A DNA stretch of 59,717 bases from Dicyema japonicum (GCA_011109175.1 RDEW01000009.1:5237-64953); one strand, 5' to 3'; counted from the stretch's first letter, positions 1-12,893 are shown. Notes: generated by a model from the letters alone, not told the origin. Made by a program: numbers and translations.

Positions 1-1086
1 ACAATTTCAGAAAAATGTTGGGCATACATATGAAAAAATCTGTAACAGGAAACAAAATAACAGATTATTTTTGTGTAATAGATTAAAAAAATTTTCTGTT
101 TTAAAAAAATACATTAGTTATCAACAAAATTAATGGAAAACATGCTTAAATGTTCATAAAAATACTTACTTATTGATAAAATTAATGGAGAATATGTTAA
201 AACTGTTAATGTTTTTATAAAAATGAAAAAAATGTCGGACCTCCATTTTTGGGGCAATTTTTCAAAATGGGGGTCATACTGTATCACATTTTGTTTAATC
301 AAATAGCAGAAAATCGACGTTAGGTAGGTAACTCCCTCGTCTCCAACATTTTTAATAGAATAAGCGGAGTGTTGTCTGGTCTGTGAGAGTATACTGTTTT
401 TGAGGAATGTAGTGTATCCTTCACATCTCCCTCCGAGAATTTGTATGCGACTTTCTGTGCTCCTTGTTTGAAATTTTTGTGTAGATATCTCTTTGAACAT
501 AATCCTTCTCAGATGAAATTTCATCCCCACGTTTCGAATAGCTCTCTACACTTCTCCCGTACTACGATTCGATTTACTGTTGTAAGCACACGATTTTACT
601 TCAACCTCTGGGCTCTGAGCTCTTTGGCTTTTATTTCATTATTCAAGTAATTGTGGCTGTTATAAATTCTCCTCACGTTGGCCTCTCTCTTGATCTTCAC
701 CACAATCGGATTATGGCCGGAAAATCTCAGCGTGACGCCATGTGGTGTAGAAGTGGAAACTGGATACACTTAACTAGTTGTTTACTTCAACTTTTTTCTT
801 GGTAGATGGCGGCTGACCAATCAATTTTTGATGAAAGCGACGATGAGCACAGTGTTACGTCGGGTGAGGTAGGCTTATCTGTCTCTCTCAGTGGTATCCT
901 TGTATTTATTGATGGGTCAATAAATATCGTTAGGGAGTCCGTTTGCGATAACAATAGTTTTCCTCATGTCAGCTAGTTGAGTTGACAGCCACAAGAGATG
1001 ATTTTCATCGAAGGAAAATATTCTTGATAGGTTTGGCATAACATAGCTCTTTGGGCAGGGACGTAGATATTCACAAAGCATAATCT
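1..1086. other. AT-rich stretch, no recognised gene
   Basis: Nothing here could be assigned. A minus-strand open frame at 114-530 (138 codons) is the only long one. It has no motif I recognise and lies in low-complexity AT-rich DNA. A fragment of a dispersed repeat lies near 747-805 (listed separately). Confidence 0.4.
745..806 (+). repeat. Fragment of dispersed repeat family T (LINE tail or SINE-like)
   Basis: About 55 bp here match, with few changes, the stretch at about 47805-47866. Both contain tgtagaagtggaaactgga followed by a T-rich run and cttggta or ctcggtg. Longer pieces of the same family lie at 47600-47880 (plus), about 14630-14700 (minus) and about 20860-20990 (minus). A shared 3' tail of a non-LTR element or a SINE would explain the distribution. 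No poly(A) or target duplication was resolved here. Confidence 0.5.
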
Positions 1087-1398
1087 TCATTTCGTTGTAC
1101 CGAGGGAGACTCCAATTATTTTGGTAACCTCATCATCCCCAACGAGTTTCCTCACTTGCGAGAGATGTCTCTGCATTTCAAGTTTTTTTTTGAATAAAGT
1201 GAGGAGACCGCCACCGCTTCTCTCTTTATTGTCTCTGTATTTCAAGTTCTTTTTGAATAAAGTGAGGATCCTGATAGTCTTGTATCCGGGGAATATAGGG
1301 GTAGGGTCATTAAAAGTGAGTTTGGTCTCTTGAATCATAGCCACGTTGATCTTTTGACTTGCCAGGAGTGAGTTCCCTGATTTTCCCTTTAATTCCAT
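1087..1398 (-). pseudogene. Non-LTR retrotransposon endonuclease fragment
   Basis: The frame reads QKINVAMIQETKLT, then DPTPIFPGYKTIR and GGGLLTLFKK. This is the N-terminal pattern of the apurinic-like (EEP) endonuclease of Jockey/CR1/RTE-type LINEs, with the conserved QET glutamate. A block around LLTLFKK appears twice in succession, as a small internal duplication of about 75 bp. The frame ends shortly afterwards and no catalytic histidine or RT follows, so this is a remnant. Upstream minus-strand sequence (1.4-2.2 kb) may hold a decayed ORF1, but I could not verify that. Confidence 0.7.
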
Positions 1399-1399
1399 T

Positions 1400-2404
1400 T
1401 ACCTTTAGCTGGAGAGCAGTAAAGTGCTTTTCTCTTGTATGGGCTGAGGATTTCCTCCGGGAAGGCTCGATATTCCGCAATGCATCGTGCGAGAATGTCC
1501 AAGGGAGGGTGGTGTCTATAGATTTTTTTCGGTGGGAATTAAGTGCCCCCTTATTCCGTTAGTTGATTCTTATGGGCAAATCATCCTAGTTTATGTTATA
1601 TCAAAAATCTTTTAGGGTATTTTTATATCGGATCCATCACGCATTCCTTACCTAGGGGATCTATTATGTATGTCAAAACCTTGATATAGTCTCAATCCCA
1701 GACGACTGACAGTTTATTCTTCTGGGGAAGCTTTGAATTTGACTTTTGAAGTCAAAATCCTTGTACGAGTTCTAGACGTGGTGGTAGGTCTATTTCATCG
1801 AGTAAAACCGTATTGCAGCTCTCAATGCATCCATGTAGCTTGGAGATCCACGGTAACTGGTACCGTGACTATCCTTACTCTTTTGCTTATTGAGGCAAAC
1901 TCTTCAGCACGACTTCAACAGGTCTCACTTGGATCTCGGCCATTTTGTGGTTGTCTTTCTTAAACGGGGAAAGCGAGTTGGACTCTTCAACAGAAAGGGT
2001 TTTAGCTCTTATTTCGTTGAACTGCATCAGGATGTCTACGGATGTTTTATAAATGACTCTAGAGATCTTCTAAAATATAATACTCCCGCCCATTTTGAAG
2101 ATAACTCAGCTGTTTGGCTGTTGCAGCTCGCAGTGTTGCTAGAACCAATGTCAGTTTTAATTCATCTTCCTAGAATTATTATTGACTTCCGTTAGAGTTT
2201 TCCCATTAATATATAACCTTGTCAAAGTGATTACTATGTAAGAGGTCTATCAGCGTTACATCCCCCTTCGATAGAGAATATCTTATTTTGGGTACTACAA
2301 GTCTCGTATCAATAGAAAATATCTCAATTTGATTGGTATGTCTCATTTCGATAGGCAACCATAACAAATAACATAAAAAAATAATAATAATAAAAATGGT
2401 AAAA
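1400..2404. other. Unassigned stretch, possible LINE 5' part
   Basis: Several short open frames occur on both strands (1733-1963 and 1890-2195 plus, 2206-2457 minus). None shows a recognisable domain. The segment lies just upstream, in transcription sense, of the minus-strand LINE endonuclease, so decayed ORF1 is possible. The last 200 bp form the 3' flank of GRWD1. Confidence 0.3.
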
Positions 2405-3625
2405 TTACGCAGAAATTGTCTTAAAAATATCAAAACCATCAACTGAGATTCCCCCAATCACACCAGGAAGTCCCTTCCACCAGTGAACTTCCCTAACATC
2501 CCTTATTCCCTTATGGTCAAACAAAAGATTGGGGTCCTCATCCTCTTCCTCAATCAACTGAGCTTCATAGTCCCATATTGATATTGAGTTCTCTTCAGAG
2601 GATGCCACAAATACAGAAGGGTCCGCATGACTCCACTCTACACTGGTCACAGCTTGGTTATAAAAAGTCGACTTCCACACAGGTAACCTCGAATTCCTCG
2701 TGTCCCACACTCGAAGACCTCCCTCGTCCCCTCCAGAGACTATAAAAGGCTCAGTCGGATGGAGACTGATTACATTAACGTCGCTGGGATGAGCATCCTC
2801 GATACCAAGGAAAAGACTTTGGCTCCGAATGTCCCACATCCTAATGGACCGGTCTACGGAACAGGAGACGAAAACCTAAAATAAGAGAATAGAAAACGGA
2901 GGGATTTTGATTGCTCCACTGAAGGTCTTCAACTGACTCTTTGTGGCAGCACCATTGCAGAGGTACTGTTGAAAACTGTCCATTAGACGCCAACTCCCAG
3001 AGGAAAATCTGCCCACTGCAGTCCCCACTAAGCATTCTAACTAGGAATAAGTCATTTTATCAAACCGGGGGATATTTTCGACCAATCCAAGGCGTACCCT
3101 TCGCAAGAATGTCCGTGAAATGTGAAAAAGGGTTTGATTTGTTCTGCCCTTTTCTGTGATTTTTGTGAACTAGGGTTATTATATATGAGTAACTTTTCTA
3201 AATTCTTAATAGATTGGGAGATGTCATACAAGTAGACGCAGGCGTTTGACGAAAATGTAGAGACAAACTGAGAATTGTAGAACGAGTGAGTCTTCAGTCT
3301 GTTAACGACATTCTCGTGGGGAATGGAAACTGAAGAGAGTTCTGGGATAGGATCGTCTTCATCGGACTCTTCTTCTTCTGAGTTGTGTATGTTGTTTGTA
3401 AGGTTGGTCATCTTCATGATGTGGAGGTAGTTTGGATATTTTGGGGGTGCCTGCGTCCCACAAGCAATCATGCACGTTAATGGGTAAGTCATTGGCTGAT
3501 TTATATGAGAATCAAGAAAGGCAAATGACAGACATGATTCACCTTAAGTAAGAAGAAAATATGCCTGTGTCGAAGGAACGGTACATTTCATAAACTTCAG
3601 GAGTGTAATCCATTTCCTCGTTCAT
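2405..3625 (-). CDS. GRWD1: GRWD1-like glutamate-rich WD-repeat protein (4 exons)
   Basis: Exons on the minus strand are 3565-3625, 3066-3542, 2898-3040 and 2405-2875. Introns are 22 nt (3543-3564, GC-AG), 25 nt (3041-3065) and 22 nt (2876-2897). The start at 3625 gives MNEEMDYTPEVYEMY, matching the conserved N-terminal motif of the family. It is followed by CLSF, then PLTCMIACGTQAPP, an acidic run EEEESDEDD, and WD repeats with CEGYALDWS, ESVEDLQWS, IRMWDIRS, SGGDEGGLRVWDTR and VTSVEWSHADPSVF. It ends GFDIFKTISA, like the animal protein. Known role: a nuclear/nucleolar histone-binding chaperone linked to ribosome biogenesis (yeast Rrb1 relative). All splice joins restore family residues. The length of about 400 codons is slightly short because the N-terminal tail is reduced. 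Confidence 0.93.
3543..3564 (-). other. 22-nt GC-AG intron of GRWD1
   Basis: The exon ends ...GACACAG, the intron begins GCATATTTTC and ends TTAAG, and the next exon restores T-G-E-S-C-L-S-F. No GT donor in reach keeps the frame. GC-AG introns are a known minor class. One this short is unusual. Confidence 0.75.
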
Positions 3626-3785
3626 TTTCAAAACGTGACAGATTAGAAGTGTGTTTAAATTTATTTATTTCCAAAAATATTTTTAATAAATAATAAAGTT
3701 ATAATTTTATTTAATTTTTTTGACCCATATTGAGTACATTTACGACATTTTATAATAATTTAAAATCAATGATATATTGTTTTTT

Positions 3786-6060
3786 TGGTGAGGTGATGGC
3801 GTGCCTCTGTTCTACAGATATGTCTTTTTCGCGATTTACACTTTCTTCCACGTTTTCATTTGAAGCTTTAATATAAGAAGACTGAATTTCGATTACTAAA
3901 AGCATCAGCTTTTATGGGATCTATTGAGTCATCATAGCAGAGTTTGCTGCCTCAAAGAAACAAAGACAACCGCGGAAAGCATTACAATGGCTACAATTTT
4001 ATATATCACGCCCTAGCACATGTCGACATTATGAACTTGGGTTCGCAGTCCACTACCACCTATACAATCGTGTCACAAGATCGGAGCGGTCTTTCATGCA
4101 AATAAATTTTGGGGATAAAAAAAATCCTATTAAATAAATCATAAATATATTCGCGGACAGGAACTCGAGTCAATTCTAATCTTGAATAACTGGACGCATT
4201 TATTCCAGCCTTATGGAGGCATACAACTTTATCGTCGTCAAATTTNAACTCGAGTCAATTCTAATCTTGAATAACTGGACGCATTTATTCCAGCCTTATG
4301 GAGACATACAACTTTATTGTCGTCAAATTTAACCTTTATTGCTGGTGATTTGAATGCGATAGCTGGGAGAGCCCAATACGGAGAGATCTGCCTCGGGTCG
4401 CATGGGAGAGATTGCCAAAATTCTCCTAGAGAGTCGCTAATCCACTTCTGCATGGCTTATGACCTGTTCATAATGAACACTGCCTTCGACCACCGAGCAA
4501 GGCATAAGACTGCTTGGAAAGGCTCAAGAAAAAATAAAAATGGAAACATTCACAAAATTTACCACCAAATTGATTACATCATAAAAAGAAATGTGAAAAA
4601 CACATTGTCCGAAGCCAGATTTTACGACGATCTTGAGACATTAGTGATCATAAACTGGTTGTGGCTTGGATTGTATAGAAGAGATTGCACGGGACAGTTG
4701 GTATGCACAGAACAAGGTACACAGATATCATTGATACAGAAAAACTTGTTTAAGGCAAGTCAAAGAGACTCAAGTAAAACCAAGAACTTAGAAAGTAAAA
4801 TAGTTTGATTAGTCGAAATCAGACAAAAATCAATCGACGAACATCACATGGAAAAAGGTTATTCATTCAGTGAGGAAAACGTCATTCTCTATTTTGGGGA
4901 CTTTCCATAAAGTGAAACCAAACACAATAACCTAAGATTGTTTCAATTTCTGCTGAACAAACCAAACTGAGACTCGAAGTAAATAAAACAAAAACAGAAA
5001 AAACCAAGAACACTCTGTGGAAGAATATTAAAAAAAATCAATGATTTACAAAACATGGCCGAAATTGTAAAGTATGAGGACGGAACGATAATTTTTAAAG
5101 CAGTCCGACTAGTAAATACAGAAAAAAAGAACAACCACATTACCGTGTATGACAAACTAGGGGGGAACAGACTATTTTTTAAATCTTTAACAAATGAAAT
5201 CCAAGATAATCCGAATGTTCAAAACATCCTTATATCATCCTATTGGTGACTCAGAAACACCATTAAGAAGCTTAACAGTAAAAGGGCTCAAATATGGGCC
5301 TTCGAGCTGGCAGAGGTTATCACACAAACTGAAAAAGCTCTTGAAGATGACCAGAACTAGATATTGTTAGCGGGTGGTTAATTCCCCTACCGAAGTCAGG
5401 AAAACCAAAAGGACGTTTTTTATCCCCTGTACAAAACGGATGTCGGGAAGAAGATCGACGGGGACGTAATCTGGACACATAGATGGGAAGTTGTCTTATA
5501 TCAAAAATACAAATGATGCATTGAGATGTTTGAGGTCAACACGACTCGAGTTTTTGACTCCATCCACTGAGGCATGTTGAAAGTATTAAACAGTTTCCTC
5601 CACAAGATGAAGCAAAACTGATAAATCAGTTGCTCAAGAATATACAACTTGCTGCATGAATCGGAAAAACTACATCAAGATATTTTCTCATAATGTGGAG
5701 TCTACTGCAAGTGCACTGTCCCCCGTGATCTTATTGATTACCTTGAGGACACCCTGAGATACTTTAGATCAGATATAAAAAACTATTACTATGATTATCT
5801 ATGCAGATGATCTGGACGTGGTATCAGATAATATGAACACTTTGAGGTGAATATACAATGTGCTCCCGAAAATATTCCAAAAATAGTTTTTGACGGTAAA
5901 CATAGAAAATCCGATCAGAAAGAAGTTTCGACGAATCACTCCGAAAGATGATTCAGCTTGGGACGATGTTTCTCCTTCGAACCCATTTAAGTAGGCCTTT
6001 GCCGTATAACTGGTTCCTTTTACCCGCAACAACACGTTCTTCGGTTCTTAGGTATTAAGG
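3786..6060 (+). pseudogene. RTE-like LINE, decayed (5' end, endonuclease, RT remnants)
   Basis: The 5' end shares about 21 bp (ggtgaggtg..cgtgcctc) with a second LINE head at 13204. The endonuclease C-terminal half is readable at 4317-4660: GDLNAIAGR, then DLFIMNTAF, HKTAWKGS and QIDYII, the GDxN and IDY motifs of EEP nucleases. RT remains run in shifting frames to about 5850, with IYADDLDVVSDN (plus frame about 5790-5825) carrying the YADD catalytic box. Many stops and frameshifts show it is dead. A single-N contig join with a duplicated flank interrupts it at 4246. Confidence 0.75.
4150..4330 (+). repeat. Duplicated flank around single-N join at 4246
   Basis: The stretch beginning aactcgagtcaattctaatc is present on both sides of the lone N (4246), with only a couple of differences over about 85 bp. 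This looks like two contig ends that overlap but were not merged, not a biological duplication. Confidence 0.85.
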
Positions 6061-6077
6061 ATTCCAGAGGCATTGGA

Positions 6078-6490
6078 GACTTTCCAGAAGTCCCACGTTC
6101 CGCATTTCATTAATAATAATACAGTTTAGCCCCCGCCCCAATGGAAAAGCCCCCCAAATACAGAGTAAGATAATTTATCAATTTTTTCAATACTATTTTT
6201 AATTTTTTAAAATTAATTAACATATTAAAATAAAAAAGCCATTTTATTTATTAATTAAAAAAATAATCGCTAATTTTCCGCCNCTTTCCAGAAGTCCCAC
6301 GTTCCGCATTTCATTAATAATAATACAGTTTAGCCCCCGCCCCAATGGAAAAGCCTGCCAAATACAGAGTAAGATAATTTATCAATTTTTTCAATACTAT
6401 TTTTAATTTTTTTAAATTAATTAACATATTAAAATAAAAAAGCCATTTTATTTATTAATTAAAAAAATAATCGCTAATTTTCCGCCCAAT
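6078..6490 (+). repeat. Duplicated flank around single-N join at 6283
   Basis: About 200 bp starting ctttccagaagtcccacg occur before and after the N at 6283, nearly identical. It is probably an unmerged contig overlap. The sequence itself is AT-rich with no gene. Confidence 0.85.
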
Positions 6491-7118
6491 ATTGTATTTT
6501 TCCGTAATTTCTTGAAGACGTTCAGTCTGAAATCATAATATTCTCGAGCTGCTTCAGGACAAGCATTAAACTTGATATTTGAGTCTCCAGAAGATCAGAT
6601 TGAATACTTGGACAAATTTCGTGAGCATTATTTCTAAATTCGTCTATTTAATTCCAACAATTATTTATTGTGCCCATATTTAATCGATTCCATGTTCCTC
6701 CAACAAATACGATAGCGTGTCGCACATTTATCTTTAACTCCCATAATAATTTTCATAAATATCGTCGATACAAATTGCTTCACAGAGGACATTTAAAAAT
6801 GAAGATTTAAAAAAATTGATAATGTTGAAGTATGACTGTTGTATTTTTGGAAGTTTGAGGAAAGTAAGATTTGAATAATTTTGACAAATGTGACACCGAG
6901 AATTATTAATAATTAAAATTTGTAGTTTTTGTAAAAAATTTAATTATTAATTCTTTTTAACTAATATTCATCAATCCGAGCCGCGATAGTTCTGGCAATG
7001 TTTTTGATTAAATATCAGGAATATAGCTGTGTGTCCATCAGACCCCCCACAACGACTCATGTGATGATTGCAAACGTCAAGTCCGAAATAGAAGCTAATA
7101 CTGACAAGAAGACTCTTA
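6491..7118. other. AT-rich stretch, nothing recognised
   Basis: No coding pattern, RNA gene or clear repeat boundary seen. Confidence 0.35.
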
Positions 7119-7624
7119 TTATTCACAAAGTTCCAACAATCGAGGATGAATAAGCATTGAGCTAATATCTGGTACTCTCAACGCACAATCAAGGAGGTGT
7201 TGATTAGGCTCTTCTCTAGCTCTATAACGGAAAATTTGTAGAAACCCTCTCCCATGATTTCTGACACAGTTCATATACGGGATCATAAAAACCAAGTTCA
7301 TCCGATAAAATCCGAGGTTCGGATATGGCCTTTTTGGGCGAAGATCCCGAGGAGTTGCATTGATTATTTTAGGAAGGNCATTGAGCTAATATCTGGTACT
7401 CTCAACGCACAAGCAAGGAGGTGTTGATTAGGCTCTTCTCTAGCTCTATAATGGAAAACTTGTAGAAACCCTCTCCCATGATTTCTGACACAGTTCATAT
7501 ACGGGATCATAAAAACCAAGTTCATCCGATAAAATCCGAGGTTCGGATATGGCCTTTTTGGGCGAAGATCCCGAGGAGTTGCATTGATTATTTTAGGAGG
7601 GAAAATTAAAAAACCACTAAGCAA
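7119..7624 (-). repeat. Duplicated flank around single-N join at 7378, with LINE-like tail ORF
   Basis: About 220 bp occur on both sides of the N at 7378 and differ at few bases. Each copy encodes, on the minus strand, a frame with RAREEPNQHLLDCALRVP. The pattern resembles the C-terminal tail found after RT in some LINEs, but no family can be named. The duplication is best read as an unmerged contig overlap. Confidence 0.6.
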
Positions 7625-8051
7625 ACATGTGATAACGACAATCTTTATTAATCAAATTATTACATCATTATTAGAAATTTTTATTTTCTTTTATAGGAAA
7701 GGGAAAGTCATATTTTTTTTTAAACTTTACTGTCAATTCACTAGGCTAAAGATCTCCTATGCATTTTCCTCATGGGAAGCTTACATCTATTGGACTAATG
7801 ATCAGAAACTCGCGGCTACACAAAAAAGGCTTTTGTAAAGACAGAGAAGTGGTCTACGGATAAAAAGAACATGATGCCGACACCTTTGAAGATCCTAATC
7901 CGAAGGAATAACGAAGAAGGCTTGATCCAACGTGATCAGGAGAAACCCAAATAAGCCTACTGCTTTTCAACTTTTTTGTTGGGCAGAGTCTGCACCCGCA
8001 AATAAAGAAGAACTGATGGAAAAATGAATCAACCGATTTATGCATATTTTG

Positions 8052-8257
8052 AAAATTAATCATGCATAAATTAATACTAGAACGATGTCACGCCATATTA
8101 AGAAAAATAACTTTCTAGGCAAATGCGACGTTTGAAGGAGATTTAGGCGCGCATAAAATTAATCATGCATAAATTAATACTAGAACGATGTCACGCCATA
8201 TTAAGAAAAATAACTTTCTAGGCAAATGCGACGTTTGAGGGAGATTTAGGCGCGCAT
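8052..8257 (+). repeat. Direct tandem duplication, 103-bp unit x2
   Basis: The unit begins aaaattaatcatgcataaat and repeats at an offset of 103 bp, with about one mismatch and no N between the copies. It contains no gene. It could be a genuine tandem duplication or an assembly join without a gap mark. Confidence 0.85.
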
Positions 8258-9120
8258 TTACGTGGTCGAGAAAGGACATTTGAAAGAAACAAATGTTATC
8301 GCTGAAGTGTAAAATAATGACTGAAATGTAAACAAAGATGGCCTAATTTTATTATTGTGGTTAAAAAGTAATCAAAACAAAGACTTATCGACCCAAAAGA
8401 GTTAAGACCTAAAGTCTAAAATCAGGGTTGGCATAGAACCTACAAATGATAATCAAATGTGACCTGTTTGTGAACATTTCGACCAACTCCTTGGGGACTT
8501 CCAAATAAGGATTGCTCTCCTTCTCGGGATAATTGGGATTTAAGGTGGTTGGGGAAAGTTCGAAGTATGTCTTCTCAAAGAAATGCAAGTGTCCTTCGGC
8601 AGGGTTTCTCAAATTACTCTACAAAGTAATAAATCAGCCAACTTTATCCATTTTTGTCAAACTAGCGTGACCGGCATATATATAATCGACCGGTAATTGC
8701 ATCATCAAATATTTAATTTTATCTTTTAATATATCAGCATATTTATTAAATATTATAGATACTTCCGCTTTGACTTACAGCACGAATAAAAGGCCTGACG
8801 GGACTCTTTTCTCGTGGAGGCAAATTCCTGGTTTGGGACGCCTCTCGTGTAGATGGTCTCGTAAGTCACTCGCACATGATCAACATCAGCGAGAATCGAA
8901 CCCCTTAAAGAAAAAAATACAGGACCTTAGGAGGTTAGTTTGTTTCCTACCCCGTATCAGCTGGAACTTCTGGGTTGTAGAATCCAAACCCCTTTCCCTG
9001 CAAAGTGTCAGCAGATCATTTATAGTGAAAAGGAGAAGGGACAACCGAGGAGAAAATGGCTGATTGATATCATTTTCATACAAAAATTAACTGACATTTA
9101 CTAAGAAGCCATAAAGAGGA
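8258..9120. other. Unassigned stretch
   Basis: Short frames only (8409-8612 minus, 8770-9063 plus, 8886-9083 minus). None has a recognisable domain. Confidence 0.3.
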
Positions 9121-9235
9121 TAGATCCCCGATAAACTGTGGGCATTTATTATGTAGCCACAAAGTGGATAGATCCCTGATAAGCGTAGATATTAACTAAG
9201 AAACTACAAAGGGGATAGATCCCTAAGTTACATTT
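9101..9235 (+). repeat. Degenerate tandem repeat, about 3 units
   Basis: The core ggatagatccc, preceded by agccacaaag or a variant of it, recurs three times at spacings of about 45-57 bp (about 9118, 9168, 9216). The copies are diverged, unlike the near-identical duplications nearby, so this is probably an old minisatellite. Confidence 0.6.
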
Positions 9236-9570
9236 ACCTAAAAAATTCATGTCAGCTGACAGATAAACCGATTGTCATAAGCTTAACAAGTAGCCGATGA
9301 GTAATCGATTGTACTTTAGGACCAGTGACCTGAGTGGCCAATTGGTCGAAGGTTTAAGTGAAGTACCTCTATCGAGTAAAATTTCTACTTAAGTATGTTG
9401 ATCCGATAGATGAAAGTATTGTCTTTTTCTAGTGAGTCTATGTTTTTTGAAGAGACATCGGAAACCCGAAGTTCTAAATAAATGAAGTGTCCAGGCTCGT
9501 AGGATCCAGGATCGAATTTTGTTTGTCCAAAAATTGATAACTCGGGGAATCACATCTCAGAAATAATAAT

Positions 9571-9886
9571 TCACTTATCATGAAGCTTAGTAGACGTCGT
9601 GTGAAATAGAAATAGGTCACCACAACCCTCAGACCTACAAAACACTAGACTAACTGGTTTGACAGGTATAATTGTTTATAACTTGAAATCTTGCATATAT
9701 GCGCACGTGGATTCGTATTGGATTAGTTTCACTTATCATGAAGCTTAGTAGACGTCGTGTGAAATAGAAATAGGTCACCACAACCCTCAGACCTACAAAA
9801 CACTAGGCTAACTGGTTTGACAGGTATAATTGTTTATAACTTGAAATCTTGCTTGTATGGGCACGTGGATTCGTATTGGATTAGTT
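9571..9886 (+). repeat. Direct tandem duplication, 158-bp unit x2
   Basis: The unit starting tcacttatcatgaagcttag repeats at an offset of 158 bp with a handful of substitutions. No N separates the copies and no coding content was seen. Confidence 0.85.
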
Positions 9887-10324
9887 TTTGTGAAAACTTT
9901 ACTCATTTTAAGGCGGCCAATTATCATCAAAAAACGAAGGTCATGCTAATTTACTAGTACTGCTTTAACTAAATGCAGAAATCCAAAAGGGTTTCCTTAG
10001 TCATTGGAGACTCAAAGAGTCTCTGGAATAGTGATTTTCATATTTTAGTTGAATGAAAAAAATTATAGCCAGGACCAGCAGTAAAAACAAACTATCCAAT
10101 CCCGTGCTCCTGAGGCGTTCCACTACAGCAATCAGTTAGGAACAGTGATCCAGAAGACATTGAAATCGAAGTCAGAACTCGCCGCCAGGGGGTCAGAAAT
10201 ATCATCTGCTTTGATTTCCAATATAGACAACATCATTTTGTCTATAACTCTTTCAATACATAAATAAACCCAAATGTTCAGGATTTTATTTTCTATCGAA
10301 ATTTCAACCTCCTTTAAGTCAGTC

Positions 10325-10596
10325 ACCAGTCTCTCGTGCGTACTTACTTGCCATTTATGCCATAAAGATCATTTTTACTTGGTTCTAGGCACACGTATTG
10401 AAAATTATCTTTTCCTGAAAATCGAATGCCACAAACAGGAACATACACAGAGAAGCACAGACCAGTCTCTCGTCCGTACTTACTTGCCATTTATGCCATA
10501 AAGATCATTTTTACATGGTTCTAGGCACACGTATTGAAAATTGTCTTTTCCTGAAAATCGAATGCCACAAACAGGAACATACACAGAGAAGCACAG
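10325..10596 (+). repeat. Direct tandem duplication, 136-bp unit x2
   Basis: The unit starting accagtctctcgt repeats at an offset of 136 bp with very few differences. No gene lies inside. It is the same kind of event as the 103- and 158-bp duplications nearby. Confidence 0.85.
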
Positions 10597-12893
10597 ATTT
10601 AGTATTTTATCTACCATGTCGGTCATAGCGGACGGCTCACGGGAGACTAATATCAATATTGGGACTAACCTGAAAAGACATGCTATTGAAGGATGATGGT
10701 TGATCTAAAGTCTGATTAATGAAAAAAAATCGATTCATGACGTTCCAAACGATATGCTGCGACGAGCCAAAGTGTGGGAAGGCCTGTCTCAAAAAGAGAA
10801 GAATCAACGAGATACGCTCTATTGACTCAGTTAGTTAATTTTTTAAAATAAATGTTTTATTAACTTTGTTGACGATTATAGCTATTACAGTGGAGCAGAT
10901 CAATCAAAAACAGAAAAGATGTTAGAAAACATGAAATAAATTTAATTTCAAGACTTGACTGATTTTTATTAAACCAATTGTCATCATTAGTTTGTTCAGA
11001 ATAATTTTAATCCTGAATCGACTATCGATCAAAAACAAATGAAATTAGAGTTTGAGGGTCGGAGGGAAATTTAATTATTTGCAAGAGAAGACATTAGAGT
11101 ACCTGTTACTAAAAGAATTTCAAATATAGAGCATCTTGTAAAAATCAAGGGTTTTTAATAAAAATTACAAATTAATTTAACATTACTATAGTTATTGGTA
11201 GTGGAACAAATAAATTAGTAACAAATTATACTCAAACGGTTAAAGACAATAAACATTGCAACGTTTATTGGTCATTCCTAGGAGCTATGGAAACCTCACC
11301 GTTGGCGAACGTTTAATACTCCTAATCACTTCAGAGTTTAACATTACTATGTAAATCTGTCTGCGTAGATTACCGATAATTCTTAATGCAGAGTCTTCCG
11401 ATTTGTGGTAGACATGAGAAACCCAAGTATATGCGTCTGATGCTCCCTCATTTCAAATGGATATCTGACTAATGCCCAGTGAGATCATGCATATAAAGTT
11501 AGTAATATTTGGGAATGTACGTTCATATGGGTACATGAACGATTGATGTGTGCCGACTTTAACATCCTCTGTTACGAGGACAACACCATCGGCAGATAAT
11601 GCAGTTAATTTGATGCAATTCGGTAAACAACATAAGATCGTACAAATAATACCACTTAATCTTATTTAAATTTCCATAATTAATATTTTTATAAATTATA
11701 TTCTATTTACAAAAAAAATAAATTAATTAAATTATGGGTATTTCTCGATAAAAATTACGGAAAAAACATTTTTGTCAACTTGCTTCCTCAAGAAGACTCG
11801 ATTAATTTCTGACATTTAACTCGAAGACTGATTTCAAGCGGGTTTCATTTTGGATTTAAACNAAGCTTTCGCCGAGACTCTGTCGAGTTGGATGTGCCCC
11901 AACTTGTATTGGAATACAATACAAGTAGACAGATTTATGAGTTCAATTCGATGCTAAGGACCACATAGCAACTTCTCATCATTAGGGCCATTTTTTGTCA
12001 AAAAATGGTCAAAAATTCATCGTCCGTTCAAATATTCACATCCAACTTAAAAAAAACCTAGACACCCATACGTCTTTATTTTTTCTCGGGAATTTTCACT
12101 TTTTCATCTTTGTTTTCTACGAACAGCCATATGTTTCAAGGACATGAATTTCTTAAGAGGCATCGACGAGAAGCTGAGGACTGCCGTGAAGAAACACTAA
12201 TAAACAACGCGAATGGGACAAGCTTTTATGCTTAAAAATCATACACGAGATAAAACCTGAGCTTGAACAGCATCGTTTGGTGTGTCTGGCTTCTGTGTCT
12301 GGCTCAGAGCATTACCATGTACTTCACTGGTACACTATCGGATGACGACGCGACGAGGATTGAGGTTTCCGCACGTTGAGGCGACTTAATTGCNGAGCTT
12401 GAACAGCATCGTTTAGTGTGCCTGGCTCAGAGCATTACCATGTACTTCACTTGGTACACTATCGGATGAGGATTGGGGTTTCCGCACGTCCTGGAATGGA
12501 TGTTTGCACGATATTGCTGTAGATGTAGAGGAATAGTCGACGCGAAAAGTCTTCAAGCTATTTCCTGTCGGAGTAGTACTGGAAGAAGTCAAGAAGCCGT
12601 AATCAACGGATTTATTGTTTGGGGACTTGAGGCGACCTAATTGCCTGCCACTTGTGTAGACAGCCTCTTTCCCTCTAACCTTTTTATGACATCAACTAGC
12701 CCAGGCTCTTCTTCTGAGAAGGCTGAGAATACCCTCATTTTTGGGGAAAACCTCAAAATCTTCGGGTCGGATATGTGAATTTGTTAATTCTAACTGTCAA
12801 ACCGTTTATCATGTGGTTAAAATGTCCTTGAATTTGACCTGTTTGTATTAAAAAATCATTTAATCAATAATTAGTCAATTACTCCCCTCCGAA
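10597..12893. other. Unassigned AT-rich stretch with two single-N joins
   Basis: No coding pattern was recognised. Single Ns lie at 11862 and 12394. The join at 12394 is flanked by a duplicated segment beginning gagcttgaacagcatcgttt, so it is an unmerged overlap. I could not find a clear duplicate at 11862. Confidence 0.4.

Noticed and set aside
2405-3625. Ciliate or nucleomorph origin suggested by tiny introns
   Set aside because: Genes end with TAA, TAG and TGA used as stops, and the set includes animal-type DLEC1, CELF, BBS7, CHAF1A and SLC3A, with animal transposons (hAT, Tigger, RTE). A dicyemid-like animal fits better.
8870-8910. Possible tRNA on the minus strand (GGGGTTCGATTCT resembles a B box)
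   Set aside because: The five bases on each side of the loop do not pair, and no anticodon or acceptor stem can be formed.
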